Shown one piece after another: positions 46,050-56,709 of a stretch of 64,000 bases of DNA. Below the pieces are notes generated by a model. The model searched no databases. It saw only the letters and a program-made list of their open reading frames with translations, and was not told the DNA's origin. The DNA is from Niveispirillum sp. SYP-B3756 (lineage in GTDB: Bacteria; Pseudomonadota; Alphaproteobacteria; Azospirillales; Azospirillaceae): contig NZ_WIDQ01000007.1 of assembly GCF_009495745.1 (NCBI RefSeq), forward strand, positions 124,001-188,000, given 5' to 3'. Made by a program: the position numbers and the translations under genes. Position 1 is the stretch's first letter. Each line of letters opens with the position of its first letter.

Positions 46050-46345
46050 TCGCGGCTTGATCCCAAGCGAGGCCCGCCCCGGTTCAAACGGGGCGGGCCT
46101 TTTCCATGCTGCCCATGGCCCTTGACCATGGGATTGGCACCGTCTCCCAGGCACCGGGCGCCGCAACAAGGCTGTCTGGCGCCAGCCTCCGGCCATCATT
46201 GTCCAAAATCAGCAATATTATCTGATCATCTTCTTTTATGAAGGGCACCTGATCATTTTGCCCCCGTGACATTTCTGCGCCGACATGATTGAAGAAAGGG
46301 TTAGCTCTACCGGCGGGATGATTTCAGGGAAAGGCTGGCGGCATC
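46050..46345. other. Intergenic region before a hybrid kinase gene
   Basis: 296 bp. The first 54 bp hold the terminator at 46070. The rest is AT-richer and probably carries the kinase promoter. A minus-strand 62-codon frame (46272 to 46084) runs through the terminator and lacks a ribosome site, so it is not called. Confidence 0.45.
46070..46103 (+). terminator. Rho-independent terminator after aminopeptidase P
   Basis: AGGCCCGCCCCG and CGGGGCGGGCCT form a perfect 12-bp stem around a 7-nt loop, followed by TTT. Confidence 0.9.
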
Positions 46346-48592
46346 ATGGAACTGCTGAAGCAGCTGCATGTCCCGACATTGATGGTGGTGTTTATCGTCA
46401 CCAGCCTGTCGCTGACTTTTGTCATGGCCGTCTATTGGTGGCGGCAGCGCGCGATCCCTGGTCTGGGCTATTGGACGCTCTCCAGCATTGTTGGCTGTCT
46501 GGGGTTCAGCTTCCTTATCGCGCGCGGCTATATCCCACTCTGGCTTTCGGTGTCGCTGGGCAACCTGCTGGTCGGGTTTGCCCTGGTGCTGGTGCTCGTG
46601 GGCATCCGCCGCTTTTCCGGCCGCCCGCCGGGCTGGGCCACGCCGCTCTGGACATTGTTCATGCTGGTCGGCGTGCTGGTTTATGACGTGCTGACACGGG
46701 ACGATCTGGTGCTTCGCTCCATCCTGGCCTCCATCTGGGTGGGGGGGATCAATGGTGCCAATGCCTGGGAAAGCTGGCGCTCCGGCCACCGTACCCGTCA
46801 GCAACTGTGGATTTTGCCGACGGCCATTTTCGGCATCATGACCCTGGTGATGGTGGCACGGCTGCTGGATCTTGTCCTCAGTCCCCGTCAGGTTTTTTAT
46901 TTCTCACCCAGCCCCAGCAATGGGCTGAACCTGCTGCTGTCCACCGTTGGTGCCAATCTGTGCTGTCTGGCCATGATGGGGGTGACCAATGAATGGCTGC
47001 AGCGGCGTCTGCAATTGCAGGTATCCGCTTCGGCCCGCTATGCCCGCCAGCGCGATCAGGCGGCCCAGCGGGCCGAAGCCGCCAGCCGGTCCAAATCGGT
47101 TTTCCTGGCCACTGTCAGCCATGAAATCCGCACCCCGATCAATGCCATGATGGGCGGGCTGGAAATTATGAACGGGGCGGGCGGCGACCGGTTGGCCACC
47201 CGACGAGCCCTGTCGGTGATGGAGAAGGCAGGGCAGTCCATGCTGTCGCTGCTGGAGGATTTGCTGGATCTCAGCCGGATGGAGGCTGGGCATCTCTCGC
47301 TTGCCAGCGAACCGGTCGACCTGCATCAAAGGCTTTATGATGCGGTGGAATTGATGGCAGGGCGTGCCGCGGCCAATGGCCTGTCGCTGGATATTGCCAT
47401 CGCCCCTGACGTGCCGCGTTATGTCAGCACCGATCCGGCCCGCCTGCGCCAGATTTTGCTGAATCTGATCGGGAATGCGGTGAAATTCACCGAGGTGGGC
47501 GGCATCCATGTTGCGGTCACCCGCCGGCCGCTGCAGATGGGGGACAAGGCCGGGACCAATGGTGTGCCGCTGCGGATTACTGTGGCCGATACCGGCATCG
47601 GCATTGCCTCCGAAAAGCTGGCCCATGTCTTCGAACCCTTCTATCAGGCAGAAGCGGGGGACAGCCGTCGCCATGGCGGTGTCGGCCTGGGTCTGTCGAT
47701 CTGCCATAAGCTGATCCGCATGATGGGTGGCAATATCAGTGTGGATAGCAGCCTTGGCCACGGCACGGTCTTTACTGTCGATCTGCCGATGCCTCTGGCG
47801 TTGATGCCGCAACAGGGGAACGCCACCGTGCGCAGTCTGCCCTGCTGGAATCGCCGGCCGCAGGTGATGTTGGTGGAGGATGACGAGGTCAATCGCTTCG
47901 TCGCCCAGCAATTGCTGAACCGGCATGGGGTGGAGGTGATCCAGGCCCCCGACGGGGAAACGGCGTTGGCTCTGCTGCGCGAGAAAGCCGTTTCCACCGT
48001 GCTGATGGATATCGGGATGCCTGGCCTGGATGGGTTCGAGACCACGGCCCGGTTGCGCGCCAGTGGCGGCCCCATGGCACATGTGCCGGTCATTGCGCTC
48101 ACCGCCAATGTATTGCCGGAGACCGTGGCTCGCAGCCGCATTGTCGGAATGCAGGGCTTCATCGCCAAGCCGATCCGGCTGGAGGAATTGTTGGCAGCTT
48201 TGGCTGCGGTGATGCCGCCGGACGGGTTGGGGCGGGTGGAAACGCCTGATCCCGCGTCTGCTCCACCGCCATCGGCCTTGTCCACCCTGCGTGACCGACT
48301 GGGCGATGGCGCCACCAGCCAGTTGTTGCAACTGGCCGGGGAGCAGATGGCGCTGGCCCGCCGGTCGCTGGCTTTCGATGCCACGCCGGCGCCGGCGGAA
48401 CTGCGGCGCATTGCCCTGCGGCTGGCGGATGCGCTGGATGCTGTGGAACAGACTACCGACGCCCAGGCGCTGCGCGATTGTCTGGGACTGCTGCTGGATG
48501 GCCAGCCCCCTGGCACGGCGCAGGCGGCCATGGATGCCATCCTGGCCGGCGCCCAGGCCCGCCTGCCTCGACCGCATCAGTCGGCAGCATAA
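46346..48592 (+). CDS. Hybrid sensor histidine kinase with membrane sensor and receiver
   Basis: 748 residues. About six hydrophobic segments in residues 10-215 form an integral-membrane sensor. A coiled coil precedes HisKA with His259 in ATVSHEIRTPINAMM, then HATPase_c (NLIGNAVKFTE, GVGLGLSICHKLI). A receiver has acidic VEDDE, Asp555 in VLMDIGMPGLDG, and Lys in AKPI. The last 100 residues are helical in the place of an HPt domain, but no His in the usual context is seen, so phosphorelay probably needs a separate HPt. No cognate regulator is adjacent. Confidence 0.9.
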   Translation: MELLKQLHVPTLMVVFIVTSLSLTFVMAVYWWRQRAIPGLGYWTLSSIVGCLGFSFLIARGYIPLWLSVSLGNLLVGFALVLVLVGIRRFSGRPPGWATPLWTLFMLVGVLVYDVLTRDDLVLRSILASIWVGGINGANAWESWRSGHRTRQQLWILPTAIFGIMTLVMVARLLDLVLSPRQVFYFSPSPSNGLNLLLSTVGANLCCLAMMGVTNEWLQRRLQLQVSASARYARQRDQAAQRAEAASRSKSVFLATVSHEIRTPINAMMGGLEIMNGAGGDRLATRRALSVMEKAGQSMLSLLEDLLDLSRMEAGHLSLASEPVDLHQRLYDAVELMAGRAAANGLSLDIAIAPDVPRYVSTDPARLRQILLNLIGNAVKFTEVGGIHVAVTRRPLQMGDKAGTNGVPLRITVADTGIGIASEKLAHVFEPFYQAEAGDSRRHGGVGLGLSICHKLIRMMGGNISVDSSLGHGTVFTVDLPMPLALMPQQGNATVRSLPCWNRRPQVMLVEDDEVNRFVAQQLLNRHGVEVIQAPDGETALALLREKAVSTVLMDIGMPGLDGFETTARLRASGGPMAHVPVIALTANVLPETVARSRIVGMQGFIAKPIRLEELLAALAAVMPPDGLGRVETPDPASAPPPSALSTLRDRLGDGATSQLLQLAGEQMALARRSLAFDATPAPAELRRIALRLADALDAVEQTTDAQALRDCLGLLLDGQPPGTAQAAMDAILAGAQARLPRPHQSAA

Positions 48593-48728
48593 ACAAACGC
48601 CGAATTGATCCAAGTCAGAGAAACAGCGATCATGAAGTTATAGAAAAGCTCCTGTAGGACGCGCCAAGGAGAGCGCGCCGCTGGGAAGACGAAATATTCG
48701 CCCGGCACATGATATAGGAGCCTCTGTT

Positions 48729-49385
48729 ATGAAAAAGACTGCCCTGGCTGCCGCCATTGGTGGCGCCGCCCTCCTGATGTCCGCCGCCACCCCTGCCATG
48801 GCGGAGAAGGCCGCCGGGGATTTGCTCGTTCGTGGCCGCGTGATCTTCGTGTCGCCGGATGAAAGCAGCGATCTGAAGCTGGGCAATGCCGCCATCCCCG
48901 GCCATGCCTCCCTCGACATGTCCGTCGTGCCGGAACTGGATTTCAGCTATTTCTTCACCGACAATATCGCGGCTGAGCTGATCCTGGGCACCACCCATCA
49001 CCACCCGAAGGCCAAGGCCACCCCGCTGGGTGCCTCGGTTGATCTGGGCGATGTCTGGCTGCTGCCGCCGACGGTGACCCTGCAGTACCATTTCAACCCG
49101 AAGGGCCAGATCAGCCCCTATGTCGGTGCGGGTCTGAACTACACCTTCTTCTATGGCGAAGATCCGGGCCAGGCCCTGGATACCAAGTATGACAATGGCT
49201 TTGGCTATGCCCTGCAGGCCGGTGTGGATGTGGAGCTGACCAAGAAGTGGTCGCTGAACCTCGACGTCAAGAAGCTGTGGCTGAACACGGATGTGAAGGT
49301 CAATGCCGGCCTGCCGTCCCTGATCAATGCCGATGTTGATATCAACCCCTGGATCATCGGCGTCGGCGTCGGCTACCGCTTCTGA
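48729..49385 (+). CDS. ompW: OmpW family outer-membrane protein
   Basis: 218 residues. Signal peptide ending ATPAMA|EK. The mature part matches OmpW: LLVRGRVIFVSPDESSD at the start, VVPELDFSYFFTDNIAAELI, TVTLQYHFNP, ISPYVGAGLNYTFFY and a C-terminal IIGVGVGYRF ending in Phe. It is an eight-stranded barrel with a hydrophobic channel for small nonpolar molecules. AGGAG precedes the ATG. Element B follows directly after its stop. Confidence 0.93.
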   Translation: MKKTALAAAIGGAALLMSAATPAMAEKAAGDLLVRGRVIFVSPDESSDLKLGNAAIPGHASLDMSVVPELDFSYFFTDNIAAELILGTTHHHPKAKATPLGASVDLGDVWLLPPTVTLQYHFNPKGQISPYVGAGLNYTFFYGEDPGQALDTKYDNGFGYALQAGVDVELTKKWSLNLDVKKLWLNTDVKVNAGLPSLINADVDINPWIIGVGVGYRF

Positions 49386-49391
49386 TGTCAT

Positions 49392-49551
49392 ACTCATCTC
49401 CCTTGATCGTAACCGATCAAGGGAGATGAGTGTTCCCTCACGCGCCGGGCGGCGGCATCCGCCGCCTTGGCTTACGCGGGCACGAGCCCGCGGGCCAGCG
49501 GTCACTGGCCTCCAACCTGTCTGAAGGTCAACCTTCAGACAGGTTGGTATC
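49392..49551 (-). repeat. Multi-hairpin intergenic element B
   Basis: Five hairpins in a row: ACTCATCTCCCTTGATCG with its complement (18-bp perfect, 49392-49431), GGCGGCGG-CAT-CCGCCGCC (49448-49466), CGCGGGC-ACGA-GCCCGCG (49475-49492), GGCCAG/CTGGCC (49493-49510), and CCAACCTGTCTGAAGGT with its complement (17-bp perfect, 49512-49547). It ends TTGGTATC. Its reverse complement aligns with element A, and the stems are preserved despite base changes. Confidence 0.87.
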
Positions 49552-49570
49552 ATTGGGTTCAGGCAGTCCG

Positions 49571-49603
49571 AAAAGGCCGCAGGGGCTTTCCCTGCGGCCT
49601 TTT
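49571..49603 (+). terminator. Rho-independent terminator
   Basis: AAAAGGCCGCAGGG and CCCTGCGGCCTTTT form a 14-bp stem around a 5-nt loop. It probably ends the ompW transcript after element B. Confidence 0.88.
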
Positions 49604-49741
49604 CACGTTCAGGGCAGCGGCTATGCCCGGTCATGGGCGTGATAGGGCTTGGCGCGGCGGGCGCGCGCCGCTACATACAACGCTCCCTAAATGTTGGCCG
49701 CCCCCTGGGTGGTCCACCCTTGTGATCATCAGGAGCCGCCC
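49604..49741. other. prfB promoter region
   Basis: 138 bp without a gene; AGGAG at 49731-49735 is the prfB ribosome site. No clear promoter boxes. Confidence 0.4.
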
Positions 49742-50864
49742 ATGCGTGCCGAGATCCAGGCGGTGATCGAGGCTGTTGAACAGTCCTTGGTCCTGCTGAG
49801 GAGGCATCTTTGACTGGGAGAAATCCCTTTTCCGCCTCGACGAACTGACCGCCCTTTGTGAAGACCCCAACCTCTGGAACGATGCTGAGCGTGCCCAGAA
49901 GCTGTTGCGGGAAAAGAACCAGCTGGATTCGGGCCTGAACGGCACCAGACAGCTGGAACGCGACATGAAGGATAATCTGGAACTGTTGGAGATGGCCGAA
50001 GCCGAGGGCGATCAGGATATGATCACCGAGGCGGAAACCGCTCTGCTGGGCCTGAAGGACCGCGCCGCCAAGATGGAGCTGGAAAGCCTGCTTTCCGGCG
50101 AAGCCGACGCCAACGACGCCTTCCTGGAAGTCAATGCCGGTGCCGGTGGCACAGAGGCCCAGGATTGGGCCCTGATCCTGCTGCGTATGTATACGCGCTG
50201 GGCCGAGCAGCATGACTATAAGGTGGATCTGCTGGACGAGACGAACGGCGAAGAAGCCGGCATCAAGTCCGCTACCATCCAGATCAAGGGGCACAATGCC
50301 TATGGCTGGCTGAAGTCGGAAACGGGTGTGCACCGTCTGGTGCGCATTTCCCCATTCGACAGCCAGGCGCGGCGCCACACCTCCTTCTCCTCCGTGTCCG
50401 TCACCCCGGTGATCGACGACAAGATCAATGTCGAGATCAACGAGAAGGATGTGAAGGTTGACACGTTCCGCGCCAGCGGGGCCGGCGGCCAGCACGTCAA
50501 CAAGACCGACTCGGCGGTGCGCTTCACCCACATTCCCACCGGGATTGTGGTGTCGTGCCAGCAGGAACGCAGCCAGCACAAGAACCGCGCCAAGGCGTGG
50601 GACATGCTGCGCGCCCGCATCTATGAGATGGAACTGCGCAAGCGCGAAGAGGCGGCCAACGCCCTGGAAGCCACCAAGAGCGATATTGGCTGGGGCCACC
50701 AGATCCGCTCTTACGTGCTGCAGCCCTATCAGATGGTGAAGGATCTGCGCACCAACGTGGAAACCAGCGACAGCGCCGGCGTGTTGAACGGCGATCTGGA
50801 CCGGTTCCTGCAGGCAGCATTGGCGCAGCGTATCCAGGGCCATGGGGATCAGCAGGCCGGCTGA
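49742..50864 (+). CDS. prfB: Peptide chain release factor RF2, with programmed +1 frameshift
   Basis: ATG 49742 follows AGGAG and opens 23 codons ([20 protein letters not shown] after Met) to an in-frame TGA at 49811. A +1 shift at CTT-TGA continues as [20 protein letters not shown] to the stop at 50864, giving about 373 residues, normal for RF2. [18 protein letters not shown] carries the GGQ motif that triggers peptidyl-tRNA hydrolysis. RF2 recognises UGA and UAA, and the frameshift at UGA is its own feedback control. A terminator follows. Confidence 0.96.
49799..49814 (+). promoter_or_regulatory. RF2 programmed +1 frameshift site
   Basis: AGGAGG-CAT-CTT-TGA-C: an internal Shine-Dalgarno-like hexamer three bases before CTT TGA C, the same geometry as the E. 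coli site AGGGGG-TAT-CTT-TGA-C. Slippage of the CTT tRNA onto TTT allows translation past the UGA when RF2 is scarce. Confidence 0.93.
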
Positions 50865-50901
50865 CGGTCCCTGTTCCCGGCGGCCATAATCCGTTATGAT
50901 G

Positions 50902-50938
50902 GTCACCCGGCAACAAAATGTTGCCGGGTGACTGTTTT
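50902..50938 (+). terminator. Rho-independent terminator after prfB
   Basis: GTCACCCGGCAAC and GTTGCCGGGTGAC form a perfect 13-bp stem around AAAAT, followed by TGTTTTT. Confidence 0.93.
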
Positions 50939-51066
50939 TGTCGCACAACATTTGACAGGTTCCCGGAGAATCTGTCGGTTCCCGTTCCCGGTCCGGAAAA
51001 TTTCAAACGAAATTCATCGAATGCCGCCCCTGGCGGGCGTCTTCGGCTTTGTGCAGGGATTGCCGC

Positions 51067-52632
<1,566 letters not shown>

Positions 52633-52644
52633 TAGAAATTTCCC

Positions 52645-54474
52645 TCAGGCGCTCTTGCGGCTGTCGACCCACTGCGCCACCACCTCTTCCAAGATGGGCA
52701 GGGTGACGGGGCCGTTCTTCAGCACCGTGTCATGGAAACCCCTTATGTCGAACTTCTCGCCCAGGGTGGCCTTGGCCTGTTCGCGCAGCTCCAAAATCTT
52801 GTTCATACCGATCTTGTAGCCCAGGGCCTGACCGGGCCAGACGAAATAGCGCTCGATCTCGTTCTCATTGTCGGCAATGGGGTTGGCGGTATTCTCGCCC
52901 ATCCAGGCGATGGCCTGTTCGCGCGTCCATTTCTTGGCATGGATGCCGGTATCCACCACCAGCCGCCCGGCGCGGAACAGTTCGGACACAATGCGCCCGG
53001 CCTCTGAGAGCGGTTCCTTATAGAAGCCGAAATCCTTGGTCATGCGCTCCGTATACATGGCCCAGCCTTCGCCATAGGCGGTGTCCCAGGTGAAGCGGCG
53101 GAAGGTGGGGATGCCGTCGGTTTCCTGGGCGATGGCGATCTGCATATGGTGGCCGGGCAGGGCTTCGTGGTGGCACAAAGCCTCCAGATCATGCCGCGTC
53201 TGCACCGACATGTCGGACAGGTTGGCATAGAACACGCCGGGGCGGGAGCCATCGGGGGAGGATTGTTCGTAAAAGGCGCTGGGGGTGGCCTTTTCCCGAT
53301 AGGCCTCCACCGGCTTCACCACCACCTTGGCCTTGGGCAGGGTGCCGAACATCTCGCTCAGGCGGGCGGCCACGCCGTCAATATAGCCGGCGGCGGTGGC
53401 CAGATATTCCTTGCGGCCCGCCTCGCTGTCGGGGAAGCGCATGGCGGGATCGGTGCGCAGATGCTGGAAGAAATCCTGCACGCTGCCCTTGAAGCCCAGC
53501 TTGACCATGGCCTGCTGCAATTCCCCATGCAGGCGGGCGGTTTCCGACAGGCCCAGCGCGTGGATTTCATCCGCTGTCATCAGCAGGCCGGTATGAAAGC
53601 GGATCTGCGCCCGGTAATAGTCGTCGCCATCGGGCAGGGCCCAGGCACCATTATTGGCCGTCTGCTGCTTCTGGAACCCTTCCACCGCGGCGATGAAGCG
53701 GCCATAGGCCGGCTTCAACTTGTCGGAAAGTGCTGCACGACCGGCGCGGATCAGCGCCTGCTTTTCGGATGCAGGGATGGAGAGCTTCTCCACCTTCTCC
53801 TTCAGGTCGGCCAGCAGCGGGCTGTCCGGTCCCTTGGTGAAGGGGGCCCCTTCCACCACATTCCGCGCGGCAGTCAGAATGCGGGGGAAGCTGAAGGCGG
53901 GCGGCAGCACGCCCTTTTTCGCCTGCCGGCCCATCTGGTCGATGGTGATATCGATCAGCGTGGCGGCCCCGTTCAGGCGGGTGACATAATCCTCCGCATC
54001 CTGCTTCTTCTCCACGGCGTGATAGCCGATCAGGAAGGAGGGGATGTTGGTATGCACGCCTTCCAGATGGCTGACGGCGAACTGGTGGAAGCGCCAGCGA
54101 TAAAATTCAATGCCGGTGGTCAGCTTCTGTTCGAGCAGCCGGTGGCTGATGCGGGCCGACGGCGACAGGCTGTTAATGTCAAAGCCGCGCAGTTCCTTCA
54201 GCGTGGCGGCAGCGATGCGCAGGCTTTCCTGCTGATAGCCGTCATCGGGTAGGGTCCAGGCATCATGGCGGCCGGGCAGGCCCAGACGGGTGCGCATTTC
54301 CGGGCTGCGCGCCAGTTCATCCTGCCACGCCTTTTCCAGGAAGGCGTTGAAAGCCTTGTCGGCGGTGGTCTCGGGGGTGGCGGCAAGGGCCATGCGCGCC
54401 ATCACCCCATCCAGGGCGGCGGCGGTGGCGGACAGGGCGAACAGACCGGCAAGGGTGGCGCGGCGGCTCAACAT
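52645..54474 (-). CDS. DUF885 family metallopeptidase-like protein, Tat-exported
   Basis: 609 residues. LSRRATLAGLFALSATAAAL after Met is a twin-arginine-type leader. The family motif LCHHEALPGHHMQIAIAQE supplies a HExxxGHH-like zinc site, with GEGWAMYTERMTKDFGFYKE further on. DUF885 proteins are predicted zinc peptidases, often periplasmic or secreted. The start is ATG 54474 with GGAG eleven bases upstream; a GTG four codons earlier is too close to that site. Confidence 0.9.
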   Translation of the reverse strand: MLSRRATLAGLFALSATAAALDGVMARMALAATPETTADKAFNAFLEKAWQDELARSPEMRTRLGLPGRHDAWTLPDDGYQQESLRIAAATLKELRGFDINSLSPSARISHRLLEQKLTTGIEFYRWRFHQFAVSHLEGVHTNIPSFLIGYHAVEKKQDAEDYVTRLNGAATLIDITIDQMGRQAKKGVLPPAFSFPRILTAARNVVEGAPFTKGPDSPLLADLKEKVEKLSIPASEKQALIRAGRAALSDKLKPAYGRFIAAVEGFQKQQTANNGAWALPDGDDYYRAQIRFHTGLLMTADEIHALGLSETARLHGELQQAMVKLGFKGSVQDFFQHLRTDPAMRFPDSEAGRKEYLATAAGYIDGVAARLSEMFGTLPKAKVVVKPVEAYREKATPSAFYEQSSPDGSRPGVFYANLSDMSVQTRHDLEALCHHEALPGHHMQIAIAQETDGIPTFRRFTWDTAYGEGWAMYTERMTKDFGFYKEPLSEAGRIVSELFRAGRLVVDTGIHAKKWTREQAIAWMGENTANPIADNENEIERYFVWPGQALGYKIGMNKILELREQAKATLGEKFDIRGFHDTVLKNGPVTLPILEEVVAQWVDSRKSA

Positions 54475-54672
54475 CGGTGGTTTCACTCCAAGAAACGGCA
54501 GCCAGCGGTGCCGGTGGATGAAAGATGGTGCCCATCCTAGCCCGATCGGGTTTCACGCCAAGCCCGCTGTTGTAACGGGCCTGTAACGGTGGGGTGTTTC
54601 TTCGCCATTCTCTTGCCACCCTTGGCGGCCAGCATGGGCAATCGGATGTCACAACCCGCCGGACCCAATCCC

Positions 54673-55215
54673 ATGCGCCGCCTGTCCCTTGCCCTGATGG
54701 CCCTGATCGCCACCCCCATGCTGGCCAGCCCTGCCCTGGCCACCCCGCAGCCGGAATGGCACCGCGCCTGTGCCGCCGATGGGGTGGTGCCGCTGCAATC
54801 CGTGCCGGTGATCAAACAAATTCAGACAGAACTGGCCATTGCCGGCTTCGATGCCGGCAAGCCCGATGGTACCGTCGGCCGTGGCACGCGCCAGGCCATC
54901 CGCGATTACCAGAAACAGGCCGGGTTGAAGCCTGATGGCTGCCCGTCAGAGGCGCTGTTGCAGCGCCTCTCCTTCGGTTTGCCCAAGGTCTATAACAGCC
55001 GCCGCCCGGCCATACCGACGGAGACGGTGCAGGTTCAGGAAGAATTGTTACGCCGGGGGTATTGGACTGGGCCGGCGGATGGTCGCGTCGGCAAGGCCAC
55101 CGCTGAGGCGATCCGTCAGTTCGAACTGGATAATGACCGCCCGCTGACGGGTGAGATCAGCCCCACCCTGTTACAGGATCTGAAGACGGGCGACCTGTCC
55201 AAGCGACGGAACTGA
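54673..55215 (+). CDS. Exported protein with two peptidoglycan-binding domains
   Basis: 180 residues. Signal peptide MRRLSLALMALIATPMLASP ending at ALA. Two PG_binding_1 repeats follow: VIKQIQTELAIAGFDAGKPD with GRGTRQAIRDYQKQAGL, and VQVQEELLRRGYWTGPADGR with KATAEAIRQFELDNDRPL. No catalytic domain, so it probably docks on the cell wall. ATG 54646 is an alternative start nine codons upstream but would lengthen the signal peptide. It runs tail to tail with the next gene. Confidence 0.82.
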   Translation: MRRLSLALMALIATPMLASPALATPQPEWHRACAADGVVPLQSVPVIKQIQTELAIAGFDAGKPDGTVGRGTRQAIRDYQKQAGLKPDGCPSEALLQRLSFGLPKVYNSRRPAIPTETVQVQEELLRRGYWTGPADGRVGKATAEAIRQFELDNDRPLTGEISPTLLQDLKTGDLSKRRN

Positions 55216-55229
55216 GCTTCCGCCGTACG

Positions 55230-55574
55230 TCACCAGGGTCGGGCATTGGGCTGGCCCTGGACGGTGCCACCATTCGCGCTGGGAACAACGGTTTTGCCGG
55301 CATCCGGGTTGGGGCTGTCGGTCATGCGGTCCAGCCGGCGGTTGGGCGGGGCTTCTTTGCCATAGATCTTGTTCAGCCGTTCGAATTCCTTCTGGTGGAA
55401 TTCGTTCTGTTCCTGAAAGTCGGGCTCCCCATCACGGCGGCCGCGTACGATGATTTCCTCCTCCATGGCGGGCGGCTCGGCTTTCTTGTCACCCGTTGCC
55501 GGCGGCTCTGCCAGCACGGGCGAGTACCAGGCCAGTGCGGCAAGCACCAGGGGGAACAGCACCCGTTTCGTCAT
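55230..55574 (-). CDS. Small exported hypothetical protein
   Basis: 114 residues. Signal peptide TKRVLFPLVLAALAWYSPVLA after Met. The mature part is charged and probably disordered: AEPPAMEEEIIVRGRRDGEP, FHQKEFERLNKIYGKEAPPN. EIIVRGRR resembles a TonB-box-like stretch, but no barrel follows. Not recognised. A GTG three codons upstream is an alternative start. Confidence 0.65.
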   Translation of the reverse strand: MTKRVLFPLVLAALAWYSPVLAEPPATGDKKAEPPAMEEEIIVRGRRDGEPDFQEQNEFHQKEFERLNKIYGKEAPPNRRLDRMTDSPNPDAGKTVVPSANGGTVQGQPNARPW

Positions 55575-55655
55575 TTGTGTCACCGCCGTCTCGCACAGGC
55601 CCTATGATTGGGCCTTTGTTTCACCCTGCCACAAGATAATGGAACCGAACAGGGT

Positions 55656-56498
55656 TCACGCGCTGTGGGGCAGGTCACTGGCCAGTGGTTCATACCAGTC
55701 CGATGGCAGGCCCGCCAGTTCGCGCGACAGGCCATTGAAGGGGCGCTTCAATTCCCCCTTGAAATGGGTGCGCACCAGATGCTGCCACCAGGGGCCAGCC
55801 TCCTGGCCCAGGCAGCGGGCCGCCTGTTCAAACCAGCGGCGGCCGGCGGCCACATGTCCCACCTCTTCCGCCAGGATAATCTCCAGCACGGCCACGCTGT
55901 CCCGGTCGCCGGCCTTGGTCAGGCTGTCGATGATGGCGGGTGTCACGTCCAGTCCGCGCGCTTCCAGCACCATCGGCACGACGGCCAGCCGGGCCGGCAG
56001 ATCATGCGCCGTCACCTCGCTGGCCTGCCACAAGCCATCATGGGCCGGCAGGTCGCCATAGGCAGCGCCAAAATGGGCCAGCCGGTCGGCGACCAGCGCA
56101 TGGTGCTTGGCCTCCTGCTCCGCCACGCGCACCCAATCATCATAGAAGGCGCGCGGTAGCGGCGTACCATCGGGAAGGGTGCGAAACCGGGCCACGATGT
56201 CCCAGGCCAGATCAATGGCGTTCAGTTCAATATGGGCGATGGCGTGCAACAGCGCGATGCGGTTGGCGATGCTTTGCCCCTTGCCGCGCTTGGGCATATC
56301 CTTGGGGTGGCGCAGTTCTGGCTTGGCAGGGCGCGCGGGCCGGGAAGGCGGGCTGCCCTGGCCGATTTCGCTGATGCGCCCCTCGCGCCAGGCGGCGGCA
56401 AGGGTGCGGGACAGGCGCACCTTGTCGGCGGCGTCCGGCGTGGTCAGCACCGCGATAGCGGCGTCGGCAAGGGTGGGTATGGGGGTGGCAGCACTCAT
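55656..56498 (-). CDS. DUF455 ferritin-like protein
   Basis: 280 residues. An all-helical ferritin-like fold is suggested by carboxylate and His positions: HIELNAIDLAWD, RVAEQEAKHHALVADRL, VLEARGLDVTP and EIILAEEVGHVAAGRRWFE. These would ligate a diiron site. The family (DUF455) is related to MiaE-type ferritin-like proteins; substrate unknown. ATG 56498 is favoured because upstream codons (PRRAFRDTG) look non-coding. A 55-residue membrane-protein frame lies 43 bp upstream on the same strand. Confidence 0.9.
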   Translation of the reverse strand: MSAATPIPTLADAAIAVLTTPDAADKVRLSRTLAAAWREGRISEIGQGSPPSRPARPAKPELRHPKDMPKRGKGQSIANRIALLHAIAHIELNAIDLAWDIVARFRTLPDGTPLPRAFYDDWVRVAEQEAKHHALVADRLAHFGAAYGDLPAHDGLWQASEVTAHDLPARLAVVPMVLEARGLDVTPAIIDSLTKAGDRDSVAVLEIILAEEVGHVAAGRRWFEQAARCLGQEAGPWWQHLVRTHFKGELKRPFNGLSRELAGLPSDWYEPLASDLPHSA

Positions 56499-56541
56499 AG
56501 GCGACCCGGTATCGCGGAACGCCCGCCGGGGCAAGGGTGGA

Positions 56542-56709
56542 TTAGCGCAGGGCGCCCCGGACCAACAGGCAAAAAGCCAAGAGCCAGCCCAGCAAGGCTG
56601 CCATCAGCCAAACCGGATCGGTGATCCGGGTCAACAGCAGGGGGAGGGGGGCGGCCGCGAAGCAGATCGTGGCAGCTTTGTGGTTTGGCTTAACCCATGG
56701 CCGCATCAT
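56542..56709 (-). CDS. Small hydrophobic protein, 55 aa
   Basis: The frame starts MMRPWVKPNHKAATICFAAA and ends LLVRGALR. It has two hydrophobic stretches (CFAAAPLPLLL and VWLMAALLGWLLAFCLLV), separated by TRITDPV, so it could form a membrane hairpin. Codon use is G+C-rich at third positions. AGGG lies before the first ATG. The next gene on the strand is DUF455, 43 bp away. No known family; real gene status is likely but not proven. Confidence 0.55.
   Translation of the reverse strand: MMRPWVKPNHKAATICFAAAPLPLLLTRITDPVWLMAALLGWLLAFCLLVRGALR

Noticed and set aside
46084-46272. 62-codon minus-strand frame upstream of the hybrid kinase gene
   Set aside because: Runs through a strong terminator, lacks a ribosome site, no recognisable features.
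49742-49813. prfB as a frameshifted pseudogene
   Set aside because: The in-frame TGA sits at the standard RF2 programmed frameshift site with the correct stimulator, and the rest of the gene is intact.
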